In this document: piece after piece, positions 12,371 to 22,876 of the stretch | How the letters are laid out: every line of letters begins with the position of its first letter | How positions within the stretch are numbered: position 1 is the first letter of the stretch | NCBI GenBank assembly: GCA_951812925.1 | Contig: OX638369.1 | Span: 50,463,061 to 50,527,060, forward strand | Direction of reading: 5' to 3' | Source: Calliopum simillimum | Lineage: Eukaryota; Arthropoda; Insecta; Diptera; Lauxaniidae | DNA: 64,000 nucleotides | Notes under the pieces: model-generated | What the model saw: only the letters and a program-made list of their open reading frames with translations | The model's database searches: none | Told to the model about the DNA's origin: nothing | Made by a program: the position numbers and the translations under genes

Positions 12371-12853
12371 CAGTAGACCCCGCTTAATTGACTTGATGAA
12401 AATTGCAAACTTTTCGGTTCAATTAACCCGCTTAATTGATCCGACAGATCAATTAAAAGAATCCTGGATAATTGATCGAGTGAGTCAATTAAGCATAGAA
12501 AAAATTAGCGTTTGGCGAGAGAGAGAGAATTTTTCTCCATGGATTTGCCATAGCCAGTTCGGAGAAGGATTAAAATCTTTATTGAGCTGTATTGAATACT
12601 GTTCAGATTTTTCCATCAGTAAAATTTTTGTTACTTTTAATATTGTTAATCTTTTAAAAGGGGTATTTTACATGTATTTTTTATTCGGAAACCATTTTCT
12701 TCTTATCAATTAACCGGGGAAACCAATTAAGCGGGAATCAATTAACAGGGGACTTTGGTGCCTTTTTCAATGAGGACAGTTTCACTAGGCTTTTTTTAGT
12801 TCAATTATCCGGGGAAGTCAATTAAAAGGGGGTCAATTAAGCGGGGTCTACTG
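12371..12853. mobile_element. pogo/Tigger-like MITE, 483 bp
   Basis: The ends are CAGTAGACCCCGCTTAATTG and its inverse, flanked by the duplicated TA (12369-12370 and 12854-12855). CAGTAGA-type ends plus TA are typical of the pogo branch of Tc1/mariner. Many further CGCTTAATTGA and TCAATTAA motifs lie just inside both ends. The interior has no transposase. Confidence 0.7.
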
Positions 12854-12855
12854 TA

Positions 12856-14611
12856 TTAGTAAATATATATGTTATTTTTACCTTTTCCTTGAGTTTTTTT
12901 TATGTGTTCGAAACTTGAGAACTTCTACTTTTGCTTAAATATTTACTAAATAACATTAGTAAAGTGTTTTATTTCATATTTTGCAGTAAAACATTTTTAA
13001 TGTGATTGATTATGTTTAAAAAAAAAAATCAATTTCTTGTAATTATTACTTTTTGAATGATGTAAAAAGTGCATACCCAAAGAAATTTCCGCATTCGAAT
13101 ATTTTAAATAAAGTTTTTTCATATATTTAATACTGATTTTTTTTTTTGCTAAGCTGTTGAATCAACAGTGTTGATAAATCGCTAAAATCATAATGGAAAT
13201 ATAATTCTTAAAAAGAAAATTATTAAAGTTATGTACATGCCTTGAAAACTAATTTTTACTCATGAGTGCTTTCAAGCTAAAATGAGCAGCCCTTTGGCGG
13301 CATATACACAATTCGGACACTTTTTTCCTGCTTGGAGTTCTCTATTTCCAAGTATAAATACTAAGTCCGGGATTTGGATACCACAGAAATAGTTTTCTTA
13401 TAGCAGTAAAATTTTCATCAGCTTAAACTGATAAAAGTGGTGGTAAAAAACCCATTCAGTTTGATTTATTGTGACTTATATATATAAATATGAATGTGAT
13501 ATGAATATGAATTTTTGCTTTCAAAAATATAACGTTTTACAAAAATAACATTAAATAAAGAAAGAAGAGAAATGCTATGTGCGATATGTAGACGAATTAT
13601 AATTGAATACCCTCTATACATTGTATGAATGAAAATAATAAAATCAAACAAAGACAGTATCAAATACAATCATTTAAATATAAGTATTAATCTGCAAACT
13701 TAGAACTGGGTAAAATATATTTGTCTATTTTAAGGAAAACGTGGCAACATCGCTGCAAATTAATATTTTATTATGACAGTGGTTTGTGTCTTTGATTTGA
13801 GTGCTGCCCTCTGCTGTAAATTTATCTTATTAAAAGTAGATAAAGTATGGTGCTGCCAGACTTAATAATGAAGTATCATAATAAGATTTTTATTTTTGAG
13901 AGCATAAACAATTTTTTTGAGATGAAAAGTGATTTTGGTCGAAGAAGAGACGTAAGGATGAATTTGAAAATTCCAAAAAGTAAAAATATGCGATGGCCAA
14001 CGTCTTAACGAATTTGGAATCGCAAGGAATCCTAATTAATACACATATCCATACATTTTTTTAGCTTATAGATAGACTTCATAGGCAATAAAGCTACGTG
14101 TTATTACGGCATGAGATAAATGGCGACGCTGTTTTTTTCTTTTTTGTTTTGATTTCAAAAATCATAAATAAATAAACAAAATTTAAATGACATTCATGAT
14201 TTGGCATTTCTGTCAATCGTTGTCAGTGCTGCCAAGTTTTTGAAATTGAATCCGTGTGCGTTCCAATGAGTTCAGATCTGATCCGGATCAGATCCACTAC
14301 CATTGGAACACAGCTAATAGTATGGGGGTTATTGTGAATCAAGATTCCCGGGGAATTTCCTTAAACTTCAATAGAGAATGCACGGCAGTCTGAAAAAATT
14401 CCCCGGAAATATTTATTCCCGATAACCCCCTATATGTAAAGGAAAAGCCTATATATTTTGTAAATCTCTACAAATAATTTGTACGCCATAAATGCCAAAT
14501 TTGAAGAACTGTGCGTCGTAGAAAAATTATTCACGATGGAAATTGATTAACTCCAAGTTATTTAAAATTTGCTTAACCATTTAAAAAATCTTTCCATTAA
14601 AAATGGTTCAA
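12856..14611. other. Intergenic stretch with two small hairpins
   Basis: No gene seen. 14256-14315 is a hairpin with the perfect 20-bp palindrome GATCTGATCCGGATCAGATC (14275-14294) flanked by inverted GTTCCAATG/CATTGGAAC. At 14344-14405 the inverted pair TTCCCGGGGAATTT and AATTCCCCGGAA forms another. Both look like small MITE remnants. Confidence 0.45.
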
Positions 14612-14614
14612 TTA

Positions 14615-15495
14615 CACAGGTTTACAAAAAAAAAAAAATGTCATGGCGTTTTGACCAGACTATGTGTTTCCTAGGGACTTTGACGTCCTGAATCCAAATC
14701 CCGGGTCCGTTTTTTTCCAGAACGTCTGAGAAAAAGATTTCAAGGTCATATGGAGGTCAAAATGGGGTTCATGTGTCGTTTAGTGATAAATTCGCTAAAA
14801 TTCTGAAACTAATTTTTAATCTTTAAAAGAATATGTGATCAAAATGGGTATTTCGGTCCTAGTTTCGGAGATATAGTCATCGAAAGATCAGAATATATAT
14901 ATTCTATGAAAACCGCTTTAAATTGGGAACCCCTAGATGGATTTGGAAAATATTGGTGTCATATGAAAGTTATTTTGTTGTTGTTATTATTGTTGTTGTT
15001 GTTGTTGCTGGTGTTGTTGATTTATTTGTTGTTGTAATTGAAAAATTTCACAAAATTTCAAAAAAGGTCATATCTCGAAAACTATGAATCCAATTGAAAA
15101 TATGCTTCAAACATTTTTATAGGCTGTCAAAATACCTTTCATATGACACCAATATTTTATAAATCCATCCAGGGGTTCCCAACTTATAGCGGTTTTCATA
15201 GAAGATATATCCGGATCTTTCGATGGCAATATCTCCGAAACTACATAGGTGCGAAATACCCTTTTTGATCACATATTCTTTTAAAGAACTTAGGGCTTAA
15301 TGATAAAAAATTAGTTTCGGAATTTTAGCGAATTTATCACTAAACGACACATGACCTCCATATGACCTTGAAATATTTTTCTCAGACGTTCTGGAAAAAA
15401 ACGGACCCGGGATTCAGATTCAGGACGTCAAAGTCCCTAGGAAACACATAGTCTGGTCAAAACGCCATGACATTTTTTTTTTTTGTAAACCTGTG
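14615..15495. mobile_element. Long palindromic element, 881 bp, TTA duplication
   Basis: The element starts CACAGGTTTACAAAAA and ends in the inverse, with arms of about 360 bp that match through GTCATGGCGTTTTGACCAG, GACTTTGACGTCCTGAAT and beyond. The centre is a TTG-rich microsatellite. TTA flanks both ends (14612-14614 and 15496-15498). It has no reading frame. The inner arm motif GGTGTCATATGAAAG recurs at 41180 and 60110, so it belongs to a wider family. Confidence 0.7.
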
Positions 15496-15498
15496 TTA

Positions 15499-16735
15499 TT
15501 TCTTGTTCACAAATAGATGTTTTTCGTACAATGGCGCATATTCATAGTCGTTTTTCTAAGTTCATACCAACAAATCTCTACCCAAAATTTGGTTGCAACT
15601 TAAAATTTCATTCTATTCATAGTTGAATTTTAGTATTAACTAAGTAGCATAAGCATAAGGGTCTTAAGTTCTATACTCGCGACGTCACATCAGAATTTTA
15701 CTTTTTTTTTTTTCTTTATAGGTAGATTTATGCATACCTATATGGAAACTGTAGAAATTACGGTTTTGTTTTACGGGCGCACGGTTACTGAAAAAAAAAA
15801 ACCTGTTAAAATTACTGGGATTTTCAATGAATTTTTTATGTTTTAGTTTTTTGCATTAAATTAACTTCGTCCCAAATTACAAAACATTCCAAAATATTGA
15901 AATCGGGTTGAATTTGCTCCATAATTTGTTTTTCGACAATTTGGTATCAACTCAATAACAACTTCAGCTGAAACTATCTTTTTAGTTCCAACTAAGCAGA
16001 AAAGTCGATGCCAAATCGATCATGAATAACTTAGTTAATGCTAAAAAAAGTTTTGACTTAAGTTGATACCAAATAAGACTGTATGAATATGCGCCAATGA
16101 CTTTCAGTTATCCGGGGAAAACATCAAATGACAAGTACGGCATCACTAACACAATAAATATAGCATGGGGAATATAAATTTGAATGGTGAATTGGTGAAT
16201 TTATTTTTCTGCTCATAAAACAGAAAGAATTTATGTTTCTTATGGTCAATGTTTTTATTCGGCAAACCTTAGTTTTATTTGTTTCTATTTTGTTTTTTTT
16301 TTTTTATTTATTTTTTTTTTTTTTTTTCAATATTTATTATGTGCCCAACCGAATTTGTTTTTTATTTGATTTTTATTTACGTAAAATTGAATCGATGCTT
16401 TTAACTTTGGTTAGCAAATTATTTACATTGCCTTATTTTGTATTCTACTTGCGTACACAAAAAAAAAAAAAACTAATTAAAAGTCTAAGGAAGTAGTACT
16501 TTAATCGTATAAGACAGACATATTAAATAACAATGAAACTACGTCGTCAAATTAAAAAAAAAAATTGTACTTCAAAGTAAATAAAAAAGTATGGATATTC
16601 AGATTATGCGATTTGTAGAAGATACATAATATCGTCGGTTTAAAACTACAACTAGATGTCTACATTTTTTGATATTTTGAATTAAGTATACAGAAACATG
16701 AACAAAATAGCGCTACGCCTCAGTATAGTCAGTTT
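15499..16735. other. Spacer with a degenerate tRNA-like scrap
   Basis: 15655-15695 (GGTCTTAAGTTCTATACTCGCG) resembles the B-box half of the tRNA-like sequence at 26866-26922. Otherwise only T-rich runs and chance reading frames are seen. Confidence 0.4.
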
Positions 16736-16736
16736 T

Positions 16737-17536
16737 TATACCCTACACCCAGGGTATATTCACTTTGTCCTTCCGTTTGTAACGCAGAGAGGGAGGCGTG
16801 GCAGATATGGAAAAGTATATATATTCTTGATCAGCGTCACCTCCTGAGTCGATATAGCCATGTCCGTCTGTCTGGCTGGCTGGCTGGCTGGCTAGGTGGC
16901 TGGCTGGCTGGGTAACGGCTGTGTGTGGAAATACATTTTTTGGGAAAACTAAGCAAGATAATTCAATGAAATTTGGTACACAGCCTCCGTCGTCAAAGTT
17001 AGCTCGGGGGATTGAAAATGAGCGAAATCGGTCAACGGACACGCCTACCGCCCATACAAAAATATCTTCAAAATGCAAATTTTGGAGTATATTTCACAAC
17101 AATGCAACCAAAATACACATAAATACTACGAATTGTCAGCGCAAGCTCTGAGAAAAAGCTGGTCGAATTCGGACAAGAGGGCGTGGCACCTCTCATATAA
17201 GCAAAAGCTTCAAGACGCTGTACTGAAAGTGTTTTTTGAGATAATCAAAGTAGATTTGACTCGGACACTAAAAACTATAAATGCAAGCTTTAAGCAAAAA
17301 CTGGATAAAATCGGACAAGAGGGCGTGGCTCCTCCCATGTAAGCAAAAGCTTGAAAATATTTTTTCAGATAATCCAACCAAATTTCACTTAAATACTTAG
17401 AACTATAAATGTAAACTCTGAGAAAAAACTGGGTGAATTTGGAAGGCGTGGCACCTCATACATTAGCAAAATTTTCAAAATACTGCTGTGTAGGGTATTT
17501 AATGTTTGGCCAGGCCAAAGGTAACACCCTTACTAG
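16737..17536 (+). mobile_element. Helitron-like repeat family, copy 2 (near complete)
   Basis: It begins TATACCCTACACCC, passes through TTCTTGATCAGCGTCA and a GGCT-rich microsatellite, then three tandem units with GGGCGTGGCACCTC at roughly 17180, 17320 and 17446. It ends GTGTAGGGTA, the hairpin TTTGGCCAGGCCAAA and CTAG at 17533-17536, followed by T. No coding capacity. Confidence 0.55.
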
Positions 17537-17765
17537 TTTGAAATGTAGTCCCCATCCAATTTTATATAAGAAATAAAAAGCAGAAAACTTGAAAATCTCA
17601 TGCAAAAATCGAATTTCAAAAAACTTAAAAAGCGTTTTTCTCAAATCAATAAAAATGTAGATATCTAGTTGTAGTTTTAACCCGACGATATAATATCTAC
17701 AGTCTTTCCACTTTATTTTGAAGGCCCTAAATAAGCTCGCTAATTTGGAGAACACTCTTCAAGAA

Positions 17766-19107
17766 AGGTACATTAAGATAGCAGAGCGAAAATGGCAGAA
17801 CTGAAAAAAAAATATGGCAGAATTATAATTATAATTATAGGCTAATTTTGGGCCCAAACGCCGAATTTTAGGCTCTTCATTTTTAAAAAAAAAAAAAATA
17901 GCTCTGCCAGCTTAAGTGTAAGCCAGCAGAGCTGTTTCGAGAAAACACATACGGGACGTATATTGAACTAAAGTAAGTAGTCAATAATTATATGCTAATT
18001 ATAGGCTATTTAAATGCCCAATCGCCAAATAAAAGCTTCCCATTTCGAAAAAAAAAAACATTTTGTACTTAAGAAAGTATTCAATAATTATAGGCTAATT
18101 ATATGCTATTTAAATGCCCCATCGCCAAAAGAAAAGCTTTTCATTTAAAAAAAAATGGACCAAATCAATTTTCTTGAAATAAGGAACTTCGAATAACAAC
18201 AACTCCAGAGAAAAAAAAACAACAACAACAAAACTACTACAACAATAACAAATTTACTACTACTACAACAACAGTAATTTTACATAAAAGTAGGGGAAAG
18301 TGGGCGGCCTGCGGCCGCTGCTCAGGATTTAAACCCGTCAGACATCCAACACCGGCTTCGCGGCGGCCTTCGGCCGCGGATCTTATGCAAGCGCAGTAGC
18401 TACTTATTATTTAAAAAAATTTTTATTAAAAATTGCGCTCGCAATTTGACTAGCAAAACTATTTGTTGGATATATTATAGACTGATCCGCGGCCGAAGGC
18501 CGCCGCGAAGCCGATGTTGGATGTCTGACGGGTTTAAATCCTGAGCAGCGGCCGCAGGCTGCCCACTTACCCCTACTTTTATGTAAAATTACTGTTGTTG
18601 TAGTAGTAGTAAATTTGTTGTTGTTGTAGTAGTTTTGTTGTTGTTGTTGTTGTTTTTTTTTCTCTGGAGTTGTTGTTATTCGAAGTTCCTTATTTCAAGA
18701 AAATTGAATTGGTCCATTTTTTTTTTTAAATGAAAAGCTTTTCTTTTGGCGATGGGGCATTTAAATAGCCTATAATTAGCCTATAATTATTGAATACTTT
18801 CTTAAGTACAAAATGTTTTTTTTTCGAAATGGGAAGCTTTTATTTGGCGATTGGGCATTTAAATAGCCTATAATTAGCCTATAATTATTGACTACTTACT
18901 TTAGTTCAATATACGTCCCGTATGTGTTTTCTCGAAACAGCTCTGCTGGCTTACACTTAAGCTGGCAGAGCTATTTTTTTTTTTCTTTTTTTAATGAAGA
19001 GCCTAAAATTCGGCGTTTGGGCCCAAAATTAGCCTATAATTAGCCCATAATTCTGCAATATTTTTTTTTCAGTTCTGCCATTTTCGCTCTGCTAGCTTAA
19101 TGTACCT
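17766..19107. mobile_element. Giant hairpin (foldback/Mutator-like) element, 1342 bp
   Basis: The two halves are inverted copies of each other for about 600 bp per arm, starting AGGTACATTAAG and ending CTTAATGTACCT. A 9-bp direct duplication CTTCAAGAA lies at 17757-17765 and 19108-19116. Nine bp plus very long inverted arms fits Mutator-like or FB elements. Next to the loop (about 18383-18480) each arm carries an 80-bp GC-rich block with GGCGGCC, GCGGCCGC, CCGCGG and CGTCAGACATCCAACA. No transposase is present. Confidence 0.75.
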
Positions 19108-19116
19108 CTTCAAGAA

Positions 19117-21240
19117 ACTTGTACAATATATTAATATGTGATGTTAATCTTTATTTTCAAGCACTTTTTTAGTACTGCATTTTTTATAAAGTTAAAACTC
19201 ATAAGTAGGGCCCTCAAATCTAAGGTTGTTCGGTCCAAGTTTACAAAAGTATATGTACTGTTACAAACTAAATAAAATTTCGGACTACAAACTTTAAATA
19301 ATTCGTTTTTTTATGTAAAATACATTTAATTTGGCTCTAGCCTTGAGAAGTAAAAGAAATATTCTGCAATCTTAAAATAACTAGATATAATAACCTCTTA
19401 TGTAAGATAATTTACAAAAATTGCAGTACTAATTAAGGTCTCTTAAATGTGGTACATACGAGCAAGCATAATCCATATGAAATCTGTTTACATTAGAAAA
19501 ATATTGACTTAAAATGTCATTTCTCTTATGATACGTATGTGTGTACATTAGTTAAAGTAGTCTTAATGATGGATGCCCTTATAAGTTAGCATTTGTTAAA
19601 AAAAAAGTTACTTCACATTGTATGTATAAACTTCGTAAATTAACTAAAATACCACAAACGTGATTTGTTTATCAAAAATATTTAAATATTACGAGATGAT
19701 TTTGAAAGCGAGATCTTCGCCCTCCTTTGTTTTGTCTCAGATGAAAATGAGCTAAACTCCCAAATAATTTGAATAAATACATTGCACAATATTTAATTTG
19801 TTTTGGTTAAAAAAAAGATAACAAACAAATAACTTATTGATAAATTAAAACGACAAGAAGGTACAAGTACGAGTATATTTAATTGATTCACACAATTCTA
19901 TTTACACTTAGGGCAATAAAAATATTTTCTAAGGCCTTTTTGGTAATAAAGAAAGAAACTGTTTGCTGCGGTAGTAAAACTTAAGTGGGCACATAAAAAA
20001 ATAAAAATAATGAATGAACTTACAAATTTATAAGAAAAAATAAACAATTGTTTTGAGTGCGTATAACCACAAAAGTTGATGCATATGTACGTACAATGTA
20101 TACGGCATAGTGTGCGAAAGTGAAATAAGCAGTAGACAAAAATATGGCGTCGAAAAAAAGTTCTGATTTTTCAGCGCCCTAATTGGCGCTTTGATAATTT
20201 GTTTATCTCTTAGTTGAAATTACGATTACCACCAAAAGGGAAAATGGGCATGATTTGTTAATCTTTACGCCTACCTCCCATACGATGTTCTTAAATACCC
20301 ATATAGGAAGTAGGCGCTATGTTCACACCTATTTTCAATCCTAATCGTACGACGAACCTAAGTATTATCTGCACAAAATTTCATTCAGCTAGCTGTATTC
20401 GTTTAGCTATAATCGTAATTTCAAGAGACGGACAGACACATTTAGCAAAAGGCCATTTGGAGCCGATTTATATAATTGAGATTGCACAAAAGAAACTTCA
20501 CTCATTATTAAGGAAACACTACTTAAGTTTTAGAAATACTTTTAAGATTTTATTCAATTTTCTTGTTTCTTTACATTTAGTTTTTAAATCTTTTCGTCCT
20601 TTTTCTTGATTTTATTGATTTTTCTAATACCATTTGACATTGTCCGATTTTGATTAAATTTTCGGCCTTTTTCGACTTCTGTCTACCTTCATACATTTAA
20701 TAGACTTTTCAATGAAATCTGAATCTGAACTTTTATCGTCTTTTCCCATGTTTGAGAATTTTTTTAAATTTCAATATATTTTGACTTTTTAACTGCCATA
20801 CCTAAATTGGAGCGTTAATTGAGCGTCTGCGTTATTTAACCATATGAATGGGTTTATTTGAAATTGGAATAAGTCCAACTTCGGAAAATTTGAGTTTATG
20901 GTGGTAATAGTTAGCTATAAATGTCCTTTTTTATATTTAAAATTATAGACTCGTCAAACCACGATTTCATCAAAAATTATTCAAAAGAATTTTTCATGAA
21001 AAACATTTTTACAAAAATGGTGTGAAGTGTTTCCACTGTAAATTTATCAATTTTCTTATCCTGTACAAATTTTTACAAGTGTAATAGAAAATAGTCGAGT
21101 TTTTTGCTCTGAAACAACTTATTCTACATTCATTTATAACAAATTTGAAAAATTTATTATACATTTGTATGACTTATTCTATTTTCAGTAACAAAATATT
21201 CAGCAAATAAAGACAAAGGGAAATTAAAACTTTTGTATGT
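19117..21240. other. Intergenic stretch, dispersed repeat scraps only
   Basis: No exon is supported. About 20270-20470 matches in style a dispersed fly repeat (CGTAATTTCAAGAGACGGACAG); a related scrap is at 29556-29595. Confidence 0.4.
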
Positions 21241-21244
21241 TTCG

Positions 21245-21690
21245 AAATTTTTTTCGATTCCTTGAGACTTTTTCGATAATATAAGGCCAGTGCCGATTTT
21301 ATCAGCGTTTTCAGATTCTTTTCAATAATTTTTCTCGCAAAATTTTTGATAATTTTCGACAATTTCAAGATCTAGCCGATTTTTGCAGTGTTTTTCGATT
21401 ATTTCTGACTCTTAACGGTTTTTCGGAATTGATCGAAAACTATCGAAAAACATCAAAAAAGAATACAGGCAAAAATCGGTAAGAGTGAAAAATCATCGAA
21501 AAACACTGCAATAATCAGTAAGATCCCGAAATTATCGAAAAAGAGTGCGGAAATTGAAATTAATCGAGAAATATCGAAAAATTCGACAAGAATCATAAAT
21601 TGTCGAATATTATCCGAAAACTCTGAAAAAAAACGACAAGGACCTAATATTGTCGAAAAATATCGAAAAAGTCTCCAGGAATCGAAAATC
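21245..21690. repeat. Imperfect palindrome rich in TCGAAAA
   Basis: The left half is full of TTTTTCGAT and the right half of ATCGAAAAA. CGATTCCTTGAGACTTTTTC on the left matches inverted GAAAAAGTCTCCAGGAATCG on the right. The centre is near 21430. It is probably a decayed inverted-repeat transposon. Confidence 0.5.
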
Positions 21691-21699
21691 GACTTTTTT

Positions 21700-22876
21700 C
21701 AACAGATATTATTAGAAATTTTCCAATATTATCGATACGTTCTCATTATTTTCATTGGCTATTTTATGTAATCGAATTTATTGACTTTTTTGACATCACT
21801 CGAAAACTAACAAATCTGATAAACTTCTCTTAAATTTTTCGATATAATCACTTTCTCGATATTTTTGGTCTACTTATTCTTATATCATTTCAATCCCATT
21901 GAATATTTCAAGCAATTCCACGAAAATATCCTCTTAAACCGACAAACCTTACACTGTGCTTAAGAGGAAAGAAACCTTAAACTTCAACTTCGCTTCATCT
22001 GGCGCCATTAAAAATCAGGTAAGCGGCAAAATATTAGAAAATCAAATAGCCACTCTACGGCTTAAGCTGCTGTAATGCAGCAGCTACCAATGAATATTTG
22101 CTATGATGCATCTGCGCAATCAAAGAAAGTTGTGAAAAATACAATTCATTGTTCACAAGATAGATACTAAAGGTGGACAACAGATTGATGCTGCACTACC
22201 ACGAAAAATGACCAAAGTTAGCAGCAGAGCAGCCAATTAAATTCCCATAGCCACAATAGCAGCAGCAGCTATTTTAGCTTTAATCTACTATATGAATATC
22301 AGTCTACGCTAAGCTTTCATAGACAACGGACGTGGTACTATGAGGAGCACCTTAAACGATATAAACAATTCGTAACTAATATAAAGTGATATAAAAAAAA
22401 AAGAAAATATTTTTTTTTTATTTTTTATCAAATTAAAAAGAAAAAGTAAAAACAAAAGTTTTACGACACAAAAGGAACGCTGCAATACACAATTTGAATT
22501 GCAAATTGTTGCGTTTGTATGACAACACCAACGCTTCAAAAGTTTTAGCTATCGCCGGGGCATAATCGCGCATTTCTCAAACTCATTTTACTATACAAAT
22601 CAACTAGTGTATATGCCGCTGCGCAGACTTTCTTTCATGCATGCGCTGTTATAACACGTGAATTTGGTTTTATGTTTTATTTCAAATTTTAATGTGCCAT
22701 TAATGAACACGATATTGATCAGCTACGGCTTTAATTTGAAGTGGTTTTTATTGTGGATGTTGTTGTAAATTTAAATGAGTAACAAATCAATCAACACATT
22801 GTTTTACAATAAACTTTGTTAACGCATAAAACGTACTTTCAAAAACAAAAGTAAATTTTAAATAAACAAAACACAA
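21700..22876 (+). other. Upstream region of the dehydrogenase gene
   Basis: No coding sequence. AATCAG/GTAAGC near 22014-22025 could be the donor of a non-coding first exon, but no transcription start can be fixed by eye. The start context at 22877 (CACAAATGGC) is a good fly initiation context. Confidence 0.35.

Noticed and set aside
16860..16915. GGCTGGCT run as an independent microsatellite
   Set aside because: It is an internal part of the Helitron-like family and recurs at the same place in the copy at 42967-43930.
20319..20609. 96-codon plus-strand frame
   Set aside because: It begins in a dispersed repeat scrap and ends in low-complexity Phe/Leu. No homology recognised.
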